The position numbers were made by a program, and so were the translations under genes. The notes beneath the pieces were generated by a model. That model saw nothing but the letters and a program-made list of their open reading frames with translations, had not been told where the DNA came from and did no database searches. Of a stretch of 64,000 nt of DNA, positions 29,001 through 44,000 are shown piece after piece. This DNA is from Phytophthora colocasiae (taxonomy: Eukaryota > Oomycota > Peronosporomycetes > Peronosporales > Peronosporaceae), in contig JAGKQI010000105.1 of the NCBI GenBank assembly GCA_018806915.1, positions 1,116,001 through 1,180,000 of the forward strand. The letters run 5' to 3'. Position 1 is the first letter of the stretch; each line of letters opens with the position of its first letter.

Positions 29001-32000
29001 ACACTGCTAGCGCTGGTGTGCACATCGATGTCGCCACTCGAACCGCCGGGCACGACATTCGTCGACAACGTCACGCCACCGCTGTTCAAGGAGCCAACGC
29101 CGCTAGTCACCAGCACAGACCCTCCCTGTGTTCATCTCGGACGACCCGCCATCAATCGACACGTCGCCGCCATCTCCCTGCGCGTTCGCAGATCCGACGA
29201 TCTTCACCTTTTGAGCCGCGGCCGCGCTGTGCACACTGCCGCCGACCAACTCCACGTCGCTGCCGACATCAGTACTGTCGCCCTGCATGAGCTGCAGGCT
29301 GCCGCCAGAACCGCTACGGACAAACACACTACTGCCAGCCGCGCCGCTGCCGGACTCGCCGCTCGACACACTCACATCACCGCCGACGCTACTCGGCGAC
29401 GAGCCGCCAGATACCGTTACAGCACCGCCTGGTCCGCTCGATGAAGAAGAACCGCCGGTCACGGCCACAGACCCCGAAGGACCAGTTGACGAACCGCCAC
29501 CGATCACCGACACATCGCCTCCGGAACCAGTGTCATCGCTGGAACCACCCACAACGCTCACTGGACCAACGGCACCTGTACTGCTAGTGCCGCTGCCCAC
29601 ACGCACAGCGCCTGAGTCGCCGTCCACCACGTTGCCAGACACAATCGACACATCGCCAGACACAGACGAAGCACTGGCATCACCGCTCCCCGACCGACAC
29701 AACGCCGCTCGACACAACGCCACCACCGCTAGACACCGACACCGCGCCGCCTGTCGAAAGGCTGCTAACGCCACCAGACACAGACACACTACCCGCAGCT
29801 GTAGACGCGCTGCCAGACTGAACAGACACCTCGCCACTGCTAGCTTCGTCTGAAGATCCGGAAGACAGCGTCACCACGCCCGACAAAGCGTCTACCGACG
29901 AGCCGCTGCTAATTGACGTCGAGCCGCTCGAGGCGTCACCACTGGCAGAAGCACCGCTCTCAACGCTCACGCTGCCGCTGCCGAGCAACCCCGTGCCAGA
30001 CAAAATGGCCACACCACCGCCGACACCAGATACGCTCGCACCGCCATCCACGGAAACGCCGCCACCAGTGCCAGCACCCGTCGAGGCCGCACCTCCAGAC
30101 AAGGAAACGGCTCCCGCTACGCCAGATGTCGCACTCAGAGAGCCACCGCGAACGTTCACCGAGCCGCCGCCCACACCGTCGTCGGCGCTAGCACCGGCAT
30201 CCACGTTGATGTTGCCGCCAAGGTCACTGCGACGAACGCCACTGGACAAGCTCACCACGCCGTCCTCGCCGGACGACACCGTCACGGAGCCACCGCGTGC
30301 GCTTGAGCCGCCACTTGAGCCGCCACGGATCTCCACATCGCCAGCATCCTCGTCGTTAACGGCACCGCTTGCAACGACCACATCTCCGCTCGAGCCGCTT
30401 GCGCTGACACCAGACACGACCGACAGCGAACCGGACGCACCGGAAGCCGCATCGCCAGTGCCAATGGCCACCTCGCCGCTAGAGCTCGCGCTCGTTGCAG
30501 CTGCGCTAGACACCGTGACGCTTCCGCTGTTCGCGCTGCCTGAACCGCTCTCCAGAGTCACAGAACCTCCTGCAGACGAGTCGCCGCTGCTTCCGCCGCG
30601 CATTGACACAGAGCCACCGCTAGACACAGCACTGTCCCCGCCGACCACACTCACAGATCCAGACGTGCTGTCACTCGAGTCGCCACTGCTCAACGTCACG
30701 TCACCGGACACGCCGTCAGATGAAGTGCCACTCGCCACAAACACAGACCCGCTCGCGCTGCCTGCAGACGAACCCAGCGTCACATCACCGCTGACAACAG
30801 ACGCGTCATCGCTGCCCCCGCTTAAGATGGACACCGACCCGCCCTGCACGACACCAGCACCACCGGACACAGACACCTCGCCGCCAACGTTGACCCCTGC
30901 AGAACGGCCACCCGTTAACCGAACAGCGCCTGCCACGGCTCCAACAGAAGGCGCCGTAGACAACAGCAGAGACGAACCGCCCGTCAACAGTACGTCACCC
31001 GCCGCCGATTCACTGCTGGACCCACTGCGTACCTCAATGTCGCCGCCGTCGGCCTTAGACAGACCCACCGACAAGGTAATGCCGCCAGCGGAAGCACTCT
31101 CGCTCGACGCAGAGCCGGACGAGATATGCACTTCGCCCGACACCACGCCATCCGAGCTCGCCAGCCGCACTCCACCACTGCTGCTCAGACCTTCTCCGCT
31201 GCGCAACGCTAGCGAGGCTCCAGCGCCCGACGAACTCTCGCCGCCAGACACGGTCACGTCACCGCCCGTTGCACCAGCACCACCGGTCAAAGCCAACGAC
31301 CCGCCGACAGCACCAGAGCTGCTGCCGCCCGTCACGCGCACGAGACCACCGTCAGCAGTCGCATCGCCGCCAAACACGCTCACCGACCCGCTTGCCTGCT
31401 CTGGCGACGCGCCAGACGCGATCGACACAGCGCCAGAAGAACCGGTGGACGCCGACCCACTCGATACAGACACGGCACCACTCACGGTTGTGCTCGCGCC
31501 GCCTTCAGAACCGAGCGTCACGAACCCACTCTCCGCCGACAAACCGTCGCCGCTCACGATCGTCACGCTACCGCCCGTCAATCCCGACGCGCCACCTCGC
31601 ATGCTCACAGTGGAGCCCTCGCCCGCCGTCGACGAACCACCAGCTACCTCGATGAACCCAGCACTAGAGCCACCGGAACCGGTACCGATACGAACCGATC
31701 CGCTAGACACACTGCTAGCGCTGGTGTGCACATCGATATCGCCACTCGAACCGCCGGGCACGACATTCGTCGACAACGTCACGCCACCGCTGTTCAGGGA
31801 GCCAACGCCGCTAGTCACCAGCACAGACCCTCCCGTGTTCATCTCGGACGACCCGCCATCAATCGACACGTCGCCGCCATCTCCCTGCGCGTTCGCAGAT
31901 CCGACGATCTTCACCTTTTGAGCCGCGGCCGCGCTGTGCACACTGCCGCCGACCAACTCCACGTCGCTGCCGACATCAGTACTGTCGCCCTGCATGAGCT

Positions 32001-35000
32001 GCAGGCTGCCGCCAGAACCGCTACGGACAAACACACTACTGCCAGCCGCGCCGCTGCCGGACTCGCCGCTCGACACACTCACATCACCGCCGACGCTACT
32101 AGGCGACGAGCCGCCAGCTACCGTGACAGCACCGCCAGGTCCGCTTGACGAAGAAGAACCGCCGGTCACGGCCACAGACCCCGAAGGACCAGTTGACGAA
32201 CCGCCACCGATCACCGACACATCGCCTCCGGAACCAGTGTCATCGCTGGAACCACCCACAACGCTCACTGGACCAACGGCACCTGTACTGCTAGTGCCGC
32301 TGCCCACACGCACAGCGCCTGAGTCGCCGTCCACCACGTTGCCAGACACAATCGACACATCGCCAGACACAGACGAAGCACTGGCATCACCGCTCCCGAC
32401 CGACACAACGCCGCTCGACACAACGCCACCACCGCTAGACACCGACACCGCGCCGCCTGTCGAAAGGCTGCTAACGCCACCAGACACAGACACACTACCC
32501 GCGGCTGCAGACGCACTGCCAGACTGAACAGACACCTCGCCACTGCTAGCTTCGTCTGAAGATCCGGAAGACAGCGTCACCACGCCCGACAAAGCGTCTA
32601 CCGACGAGCCGCTGCTAATTGACGTCGAGCCGCTCGAGGCGTCACCACTGGCAGAAGCACCGCTCTCAACGCTCACGCTGCCGCTGCCGAGCAACCCCGT
32701 GCCAGACAAAATGGCCACACCACCGCCGACACCAGATACGCTCGCACCGCCATCCACGGAAACGCCGCCACCAGTGCCAGCACCCGTCGAGGCCGCACCT
32801 CCAGACAAGGAAACGGCTCCCGCTACGCCAGATGTCGCACTCAGAGAGCCACCGCGAACGTTCACCGAGCCGCCGCCCACACCGTCGTCGGCGCTAGCAC
32901 CGGCATCCACGTTGATGTTGCCGCCAAGGTCACTGCGACGAACGCCACTGGACAAGCTCACCACGCCGTCCTCGCCGGACGACACCGTCACGGAGCCACC
33001 GCGTGCGCTTGAGCCGCCACTTGAGCCGCCACGGATCTCCACATCGCCAGCATCCTCGTCGTTAACGGCACCGCTTGCAACGACCACATCTCCGCTCGAG
33101 CCGCTTGCGCTGACACCAGACACGACCGACAGCGAACCGGACGCACCGGAAGCCGCATCGCCAGTGCCAATGGCCACCTCGCCGCTAGAGCTCGCGCTCG
33201 TTGCAGCTGCGCTAGACACCGTGACGCTTCCGCTGTTCGCGCTGCCTGAACCGCTCTCCAGAGTCACAGAACCTCCTGCAGACGAGTCGCCGCTGCTTCC
33301 GCCGCGCATTGACACAGAGCCACCGCTAGACGCAGTACTGTCCCCGCCGACCACACTCACAGATCCAGACGTGCTGTCACTCGAGTCGCCACTGCTCAAC
33401 GTCACGTCACCGGACACGCCGTCAGATGAAGTGCCACTCGCCACAAACACAGACCCGCTCGCGCTGCCTGCAGACGAACCCAGCGTCACATCACCGCTGA
33501 CAACAGACGCATCATCGCTGCCCCCGCTTAAAACGGACACCGACCCGCCCTGCACGACACCAGCACCACCGGACACAGACACCTCGCCGCCAACGTTGAC
33601 CCCTGCAGAACGGCCACCCGTTAACCGAACAGCGCCTGCCACGGCTCCGGCGGAAGGCGCCGTAGACAACAGAGACGAACCGCCCGTCAACAGTACTTCA
33701 CCCGCCGCCGATTCACTGCTGGACCCACTGCGTACCTCAATGTCGCCGCCGTCGGCCTTAGACAGACCCACCGACAAGGTAATGCCGCCAGCGGAAGCAC
33801 TCTCGCTCGACGCAGAGCCGGACGAGATATGCACTTCGCCCGACACCACGCCATCCGAGCTCGCCAGCCGCACTCCACCACTGCTGCTCAGACCTTCTCC
33901 GCTGCGCAACGCTAGCGAGGCTCCAGCGCCCGACGAACTCTCGCCGCCAGACACGGTCACGTCACCGCCCGTTGCACCAGCACCACCGGTCAAAGCCAAC
34001 GACCCGCCGACAGCACCAGAGCTGCTGCCGCCCGTCACGCGCACGAGACCACCGTCAGCAGTCGCATCGCCGCCAAACACGCTCACCGACCCGCTTGCCT
34101 GCTCTGGCGACGCGCCAGACGCGATCGACACAGCGCCAGAAGAACCGGTGGACGCCGACCCACTCGATACAGACACTGCACCACTCACGGTTGTACTCGC
34201 GCCGCCTTCAGAACCGAGCGTCACCGACCCACTCTCCGCCGACAAACCGTCGCCGCTCACGATCGTCACGCTACCGCCCGTCAATCCCGACGCGCCACCT
34301 CGCACGCTCACAGTGGAGCCCTCGCCCGCCGTCGACGAACCACCAGCTACCTCGATGAACCCAGCACTAGAGCCACCGGAACCGGTACCGATACGAACCG
34401 ATCCGCTAGACACACTGCTAGCGCTGGTGTGCACATCGATGTCGCCACTCGAACCGCCGGGCACGACATTCGTCGACAACGTCACGCCACCGCTGTTCAA
34501 GGAGCCAACGCCGCTAGTCACCAGCACAGACCCTCCCGTGTTCATCTCGGACGACCCGCCATCAATCGACACGTCGCCGCCATCTCCCTGCGCGTTCGCA
34601 GATCCGACGATCTTCACCTTTTGAGCCGCGGCCGCGCTGTTCACACTGCCGCCGACCAACTCCACGTCGCTGCCGACATCAGTACTGTCGCCCTGCATGA
34701 GCTGCAGGCTGCCGCCAGAACCGCTACGGACAAACACACTACTGCCAGCCGCGCCGCTGCCGGACTCGCCGCTCGACACACTCACATCACCGCCGACGCT
34801 ACTAGGCGACGAGCCGCCAGATACCGTGACAGCACCGCCAGGGCCGCTCGATGAAGAAGAACCGCCGGTCACGGCCACAGACCCCGAAGGACCAGTTGAC
34901 GAACCGCCACCGATCACCGACACATCGCCTCCGGAACCAGTGTCATCGCTGGAACCACCCACAACGCTCACTAGACCAACGGCACCTGTACTGCTAGTGC

Positions 35001-38000
35001 CGCTGCCCACACGCACAGCGCCTGAGTCGCCGTCCACCACGTTGCCAGACACAATCGACACATCGCCAGACACAGACGAAGCACTGGCATCACCGCTCCC
35101 GACCGACACAACGCCGCTCGACACAACGCCGCCACCGCTAGACACCGACACCGCGCCGCCCGTCGAAAGGCTGCTAACGCCACCAGACACAGACACACTA
35201 CCCGCAGCTGTAGACGCGCTGCCAGACTGAACAGACACCTCGCCACTGCTAGCTTCGCCTGAAGATCCGGAAGACAGCGTCACCACGCCTGACACAGCGT
35301 CAACCGACGAGCCGCTGCTAATTGACGTCGAGCCGCTCGAGGCGTCACCACTGGCAGAAGCACCGCTCTCAACGCTCACGTTGCCGCTGCCGAGCGACCC
35401 CGTGCCAGACAAAATGGCCACACCACCGCCGACACCAGCTACGCTCGCACCGCCATCCACGGAAACGCCGCCACCAGTGCCAGCACCCGTCGAGGCCGCA
35501 CCTCCAGACAAGGAAACGGCTCCCGCTACGCCAGATGTCGCACTCAGAGAGCCACCGCGAACGTTCACCGAGCCGCCGCCCACACCGTCGTCGGTGCTAG
35601 CACCGGCATCCACGTTGATGTTGCCGCCAAGGTCACTGCGACGAACGCCACTGGACAAGCTCACCACGCCGTCCTCGCCGGACGACACCGTCACGGAGCC
35701 ACCGCGTGCGCTTGAACCACCACTTGAGCCGCCACGGATCTCCACACCGCCAGCATCTGCGTCGTTAACGGCACCGCTTGCAACGACCACATCTCCGCTC
35801 GAGCCGCTTGCGCTGACACCAGACACGACCGACAGCGAACCGGACGCACCGGAAGCCGCATCGCCAGTCCCGATGGCCACCTCGCCGCTAGAGCTCGCGC
35901 TCGTTGCAGCTGCGCTAGACACCGTGACGCTTCCGCTGTTCGCGCTGCCTGAACCGCTCTCCAGAGTCACAGAACCTCCTGCAGACGAGTCGCCGCTGCT
36001 TCCGCCGCGCATTGACACAGAGCCACCGCTAGACACAGCACTGTCCCCGCCGACCACACTCACAGATCCAGACGTGCTGTCACTCGAGTCGCCACTGCTC
36101 AACGTCACGTCACCGGACACGCCGTCAGATGAAGTGCCACTCGCCACATACACAGACCCGCTCGCGCTGCCTGCAGACGAACCCAGCGTCACATCACCGC
36201 TGACAACAGACGCGTCATCGCTGCCCCCGCTTAAGATGGACACCGACCCGCCCTGCACGACACCAGCACCACCGGACACAGACACCTCGCCGCCAACGTT
36301 GTCTCCGGCAGAACGGCCACCCGTTAACCGAACAGCGCCTGCCACGGCTCCGACAGAAGGCACCGTAGACAACAGAGACGAACCGCCCGTCAACAGTACG
36401 TCACCCGCCGCCGATTCACTGCTGGACCCACTGCGCACCTCAATGTCGCCACCGTCGGCCTTAGACAGACCCACCGATAAGGTAATGCCGCCAGCGGAAG
36501 CACTCTCGCTCGACGCAGAGCCGGACGAGATATGCACTTCGCCCGACACCACGCCATCCGAGCTCGCCAGCCGCACTCCACCACTGCTGCTCAGACCTTC
36601 TCCGCTGCGCAACGCTAGCGAGGCTCCAGCGCCCGACGAACTCTCGCCGCCAGACACGGTCACGTCACCGCCCGTTGCACCAGCACCACCGGTCAAAGCC
36701 AACGACCCGCCGACAGCACCAGAGCTGCTGCCGCCCGTCACGCGCACGAGACCACCGTCAGCAGTCGCATCGCCGCCAAACACGCTCACCGACCCGCTTG
36801 CCTGCTCTGGCGACGCGCCAGACGCGATCGACACAGCGCCAGAAGAACCGGTGGACGCCGACCCACTCGATACAGACACTGCACCACTCACGGTTGTACT
36901 CGCGCCGCCTTCAGAACCGAGCGTCACCGACCCACTCTCCGCCGACAAACCGTCGCCGCTCACGATCGTCACGCTACCGCCCGTCAATCCCGACGCGCCA
37001 CCTCGCACGCTCACAGTGGAGCCCTCGCCCGCCGTCGTCGATGAACCACCAGCCACCTCGATGGACCCAGCACTAGAGCCACCGGAACCGGTACCGATAC
37101 GAACCGATCCGCTAGACACGCTGCTAGCGCTGGTGTGCACATCGATGTCGCCACTCGAACCGCCGGGCACGACATTCGTCGACAACGTCACGCCACCGCT
37201 GTTCAGGGAGCCAACGCCGCTAGTCACCAGCACAGACCCTCCCGTGTTCATCTCGGACGACCCGCCATCAATCGACACGTCGCCGCCATCTCCCTGCGTG
37301 TTCGCAGATCCGACGATCTTCACCTTTTGAGCCGCGGCCGCGCTGTTCACACTGCCGCCGACCAACTCCACGTCGCTGCCGACATCAGTACTGTCGCCCT
37401 GCATGAGCTGCAGGCTGCCGCCAGAACCGCTACGGACAAACACACTACTGCCAGCCGCGCCGCTGCCGGACTCGCCGCTCGACACACTCACATCACCGCC
37501 GACGCTACTAGGCGACGAGCCGCCAGATACCGTGACAGCACCGCCAGGGCCGCTCGATGAAGAAGAACCGCCGGTCACGGCCACAGACCCCGAAGGACCA
37601 GTTGACGAACCGCCACCGATCACCGACACATCGCCTCCGGAACCAGTGTCATCGCTGGAACCACCCACAACGCTCACTGGACCAACGGCACCTGTACTGC
37701 TAGTGCCGCTGCCCACACGCACAGCGCCTGAGTCGCCGTCCACCACGTTGCCAGACACAATCGACACATCGCCAGACACAGACGAAGCACTGGCATCACC
37801 GCTCCCGACCGACACAACGCCGCTCGACACAACGCCACCACCGCTAGACACCGACACCGCGCCGCCTGTCGAAAGGCTGCTAACGCCACCAGACACAGAC
37901 ACACTACCCGCAGCTGTAGACGCGCTGCCAGACTGAACAGACACCTCGCCACTGCTAGCTTCGTCTGAAGATCCGGAAGACAGCGTCACCACGCGCCCGA

Positions 38001-41000
38001 CAAAGCGTCTACCGACGAGCCGCTGCTAATTGACGTCGAGCCGCTCGAGGCGTCACCACTGGCAGAAGCACCGCTCTCAACGCTCACGCTGCCGCTGCCG
38101 AGCAACCCCGTGCCAGACAAAATGGCCACACCACCGCCGACACCAGATACGCTCGCACCGCCATCCACGGAAACGCCGCCACCAGTGCCAGCACCCGTCG
38201 AGGCCGCACCTCCAGACAAGGAAACGGCTCCCGCTACGCCAGATGTCGCACTCAGAGAGCCACCGCGAACGTTCACCGAGCCGCCGCCCACACCGTCGTC
38301 GGCGCTAGCACCGGCATCCACGTTGATGTTGCCGCCAAGATTACTGCGACGAACGCCACTGGACAAGCTCACCACGCCGTCCTCGCCGGACGACACCGTC
38401 ACGGAGCCACCGCGTGCGCTTGAGCCGCCACTTGAGCCGCCACGGATCTCCACATCGCCAGCATCCTCGTCGTTAACGGCACCGCTTGCAACGACCACAT
38501 CTCCGCTCGAGCCGCTTGCGCTGACACCAGACACGACCGACAGCGAACCGGACGCACCGGAAGCCGCATCGCCAGTGCCAATGGCCACCTCGCCGCTAGA
38601 GCTCGCGCTCGTTGCAGCTGCGCTAGACACCGTGACGCTTCCGCTGTTCGCGCTGCCTGAACCGCTCTCCAGAGTCACAGAACCTCCTGCAGACGAGTCG
38701 CCGCTGCTTCCGCCGCGCATTGACACAGAGCCACCGCTAGACGCAGTACTGTCCCCGCCGACCACACTCACAGATCCAGACGTGCTGTCACTCGAGTCGC
38801 CACTGCTCAACGTCACGTCACCGGACACGCCGTCAGATGAAGTGCCACTCGCCACAAACACAGACCCGCTCGCGCTGCCTGCAGACGAACCCAGCGTCAC
38901 ATCACCGCTGACAACAGACGCATCATCGCTGCCCCCGCTTAAAACGGACACCGACCCGCCCTGCACGACACCAGCACCACCGGACACAGACACATCGCCG
39001 CCAACGTTGTCTCCGGCAGAACGGCCACCCGTTAACCGAACAGCGCCTGCCACGGCTCCGGCAGAAGGCGCCGTAGACAACAGAGACGAACCGCCCGTCA
39101 ACAGTACGTCACCCGCCGCCGATTCACTGCTGGACCCACTGCGTACCTCAATGTCGCCGCCGTCGGCCTTAGACAGACCCACCGACAAGGTAATGCCGCC
39201 AGCGGAAGCACTCTCGCTCGACGCAGAGCCGGACGAGATATGCACTTCGCCCGACACCACGCCATCCGAGCTCGCCAGCCGCACTCCACCACTGCTGCTC
39301 AGACCTTCTCCGCTGCGCAACGCTAGCGAGGCTCCAGCGCCCGACGAACTCTCGCCGCCAGACACGGTCACGTCACCGCCCGTTGCACCAGCACCACCGG
39401 TCAAAGCCAACGACCCGCCGACAGCACCAGAGCTGCTGCCGCCCGTCACGCGCACGAGACCACCGTCAGCAGTCGCATCGCCGCCAAACACGCTCACCGA
39501 CCCGCTTGCCTGCTCTGGCGACGCGCCAGACGCGATCGACACAGCGCCAGAAGAACCGGTGGACGCCGACCCACTCGATACAGACACTGCACCACTCACG
39601 GTTGTACTCGCGCCGCCTTCAGAACCGAGCGTCACCGACCCACTCTCCGCCGACAAACCGTCGCCGCTCACGATCGTCACGCTACCGCCCGTCAATCCCG
39701 ACGCGCCACCTCGCACGCTCACAGTGGAGCCCTCGCCCGCCGTCGTCGATGAACCACCAGCCACCTCGATGGACCCAGCACTAGAGCCACCGGAACCGGT
39801 ACCGATACGAACCGATCCGCTAGACACGCTGCTAGCGCTGGTGTGCACATCGATGTCGCCACTCGAACCTCCAGACACGACATTCGTCGACAACGTCACG
39901 CCACCGCTGTTCAAGGAGCCAACGCCGCTAGTCAGCAACACAGACCCTCCCGTGTTCATATCGGACGACCCGCCATCAATCGACACGTCGCCGCCATCTC
40001 CCTGCGCGTTCGCAGATCCGACGATCTTCACCTTTTGAGCCGCGGCCGCGCTGTTCACACTGCCGCCGACCAACTCCACGTCGCTGCCGACATCAGTACT
40101 GTCGCCCTGCATGAGCTGCAGGCTGCCGCCAGAACCGCTACGGACAAACACACTACTGCCAGCCGCGTCGCTACCGGACTCGCCGCTCGACACACTCACA
40201 TCACCGCCGACGCTACTAGGCGACGAGCCGCCAGCTACCGTGACAGCACCGCCAGGTCCGCTTGACGAAGAAGAACCGCCGGTCATGGCCACAGACCCCG
40301 AAGGACCAGTTGACGAACCGCCACCGATCACCGACACATCGCCTCCGGAACCAGTGTCATCGCTGGAACCACCCACAACGCTCACTAGACCAACGGCACC
40401 TGTACTGCTAGTGCCGCTGCCCACACGCACAGCGCCTGAGTCGCCGTCCACCACGTTGCCAGACACAATCGACACATCGCCAGACACAGACGAAGCACTG
40501 GCATCACCGCTCCCGACCGACACAACGCCGCTCGACACAACGCCACCACCGCTAGACACCGACACCGCGCCGCCTGTCGAAAGGCTGCTAACGCCACCAG
40601 ACACAGACACACTACCCGCAGCTGTAGACGCGCTGCCAGACTGAACAGACACCTCGCCACTGCTAGCTTCGTCTGAAGATCCGGAAGACAGCGTCACCAC
40701 GCCCGACAAAGCGTCTACCGACGAGCCGCTGCTAATTGACGTCGAGCCGCTCGAGGCGTCACCACTGGCAGAAGCACCGCTCTCAACGCTCACGCTGCCG
40801 CTGCCGAGCAACCCCGTGCCAGACAAAATGGCCACACCACCGCCGACACCAGATACGCTCGCACCGCCATCCACGGAAACGCCGCCACCAGTGCCAGCAC
40901 CCGTCGAGGCCGCACCTCCAGACAAGGAAACGGCTCCCGCTACGCCAGATGTCGCACTCAGAGAGCCACCGCGAACGTTCACCGAGCCGCCGCCCACACC

Positions 41001-44000
41001 GTCGTCGGCGCTAGCACCGGCATCCACGTTGATGTTGCCGCCAAGATTACTGCGACGAACGCCACTGGACAAGCTCACCACGCCGTCCTCGCCGGACGAC
41101 ACCGTCACGGAGCCACCGCGTGCGCTTGAGCCGCCACTTGAGCCGCCACGGATCTCCACATCGCCAGCATCCTCGTCGTTAACGGCACCGCTTGCAACGA
41201 CCACATCTCCGCTCGAGCCGCTTGCGCTGACACCAGACACGACCGACAGCGAACCGGACGCACCGGAAGCCGCATCGCCAGTGCCAATGGCCACCTCGCC
41301 GCTAGAGCTCGCGCTCGTTGCAGCTGCGCCTAGAACACCGTGACGCTTCCGCTGTTCGCGCTGCCTGAACCGCTCTCCAGAGTCACAGAACCTCCTGCAG
41401 ACGAGTCGCCGCTGCTTCCGCCGCGCATTGACACAGAGCCACCGCTAGACGCAGTACTGTCCCCGCCGACCACACTCACAGATCCAGACGTGCTGTCACT
41501 CGAGTCGCCACTGCTCAACGTCACGTCACCGGACACGCCGTCAGATGAAGTGCCACTCGCCACAAACACAGACCCGCTCGCGCTGCCTGCAGACGAACCC
41601 AGCGTCACATCACCGCTGACAACAGACGCATCATCGCTGCCCCCGCTTAAAACGGACACCGACCCGCCCTGCACGACACCAGCACCACCGGACACAGACA
41701 CATCGCCGCCAACGTTGTCTCCGGCAGAACGGCCACCCGTTAACCGAACAGCGCCTGCCACGGCTCCGGCAGAAGGCGCCGTAGACAACAGAGACGAACC
41801 GCCCGTCAACAGTACGTCACCCGCCGCCGATTCACTGCTGGACCCACTGCGTACCTCAATGTCGCCGCCGTCGGCCTTAGACAGACCCACCGACAAGGTA
41901 ATGCCGCCAGCGGAAGCACTCTCGCTCGACGCAGAGCCGGACGAGATATGCACTTCGCCCGACACCACGCCATCCGAGCTCACCAGCCGCACTCCACCAC
42001 TGCTGCCTAGGCCTTCTCCGCTGCGCAACGCTAGCGAGGCTCCAGCGCCCGACGAACTCTCGCCACCAGACACGGTCACGTCACCGCCCGTTGCACCAGC
42101 ACCACCGGTCAAAGCCAACGACCCGCCGACAGCACCAGAGCTGCTGCCGCCCGTCACGCGCACGAGACCACCGTCAGCAGTCGCATCACCGCCAAACACG
42201 CTCACCGACCCGCTTGCCTGCTCTGGCGACGCGCCAGACGCGATCGACACAGCGCCAGAAGAACCGGTGGACGCCGACCCACTCGATACAGACACGGCAC
42301 CACTCACGGTTGTACTCGCGCCGCCTTCAGAACCGAGCGTCACCGACCCACTCTCCGCCGACAAACCGTCGCCGCTCACGATCGTCACGCTACCGCCCGT
42401 CAATCCCGACGCGCCACCTCGCACGCTCACAGTGGAGCCCTCGCCCGCCGTCGTCGATGAACCACCAGCCACCTCGATGGACCCAGCACTAGAGCCACCG
42501 GAACCGGTACCGATACGAACCGATCCGCTAGACACGCTGCTAGCGCTGGTGTGCACATCGATGTCGCCACTCGAACCTCCAGACACGACATTCGTCGACA
42601 ACGTCACGCCACCGCTGTTCAAGGAGCCAACGCCGCTAGTCACCAGCACAGACCCTCCCGTGTTCATATCGGACGACCCGCCATCAATCGACACGTCGCC
42701 GCCATCTCCCTGCGCGTTCGCAGATCCGACGATCTTCACCTTTTGAGCCGCGGCCGCGCTGTTCACACTGCCGCCGACCAACTCCACGTCGCTGCCGACA
42801 TCAGTACTGTCGCCCTGCATGAGCTGCAGGCTGCCGCCAGAACCGCTACGGACAAACACACTACTGCCAGCCGCGCCGCTACCGGACTCGCCGCTCGACA
42901 CACTCACATCACCGCCGACGCTACTAGGCGACGAGCCGCCAGATACCGTGACAGCACCGCCAGGGCCGCTCGATGAAGAAGAACCGCCGGTCACGGCCAC
43001 AGACCCCGAAGGACCAGTTGACGAACCGCCACCGATCACCGACACATCGCCTCCGGAACCAGTGTCATCGCTGGAACCACCCACAACGCTCACTAGACCA
43101 ACGGCACCTGTACTGCTAGTGCCGCTGCCCACACGCACAGCGCCTGAGTCGCCGTCCACCACGTTGCCAGACACAATCGACACATCGCCAGACACAGACG
43201 AAGCACTGGCATCACCGCTCCCGACCGACACAACGCCGCTCGACACAACGCCACCACCGCTAGACACCGACACCGCGCCGCCTGTCGAAAGGCTGCTAAC
43301 GCCACCAGACACAGACACACTACCCGCAGCTGTAGACGCGCTGCCAGACTGAACAGACACCTCGCCACTGCTAGCTTCGTCTGAAGATCCGGAAGACAGC
43401 GTCACCACGCCCGACAAAGCGTCTACCGACGAGCCGCTGCTAATTGACGTCGAGCCGCTCGAGGCGTCACCACTGGCAGAAGCACCGCTCTCAACGCTCA
43501 CGCTGCCGCTGCCGAGCAACCCCGTGCCAGACAAAATGGCCACACCACCGCCGACACCAGATACGCTCGCACCGCTATCCACGGAAACGCCGCCACCAGT
43601 GCCAGCACCCGTCGAGGCCGCACCTCCAGACAAGGAAACGGCTCCCGCTACGCCAGATGTCGCACTCAGAGAGCCACCGCGAACGTTCACCGAGCCGCCG
43701 CCCACACCGTCGTCGGCGCTAGCACCGGCATCCACGTTGATGTTGCCGCCAAGATTACTGCGACGAACGCCACTGGACAAGCTCACCACGCCGTCCTCGC
43801 CGGACGACACCGTCACGGAGCCACCGCGTGCGCTTGAGCCGCCACTTGAGCCGCCACGGATCTCCACATCGCCAGCATCCTCGTCGTTAACGGCACCGCT
43901 TGCAACGACCACATCTCCGCTCGAGCCGCTTGCGCTGACACCAGACACGACCGACAGCGAACCGGACGCACCGGAAGCCGCATCGCCAGTGCCAATGGCC

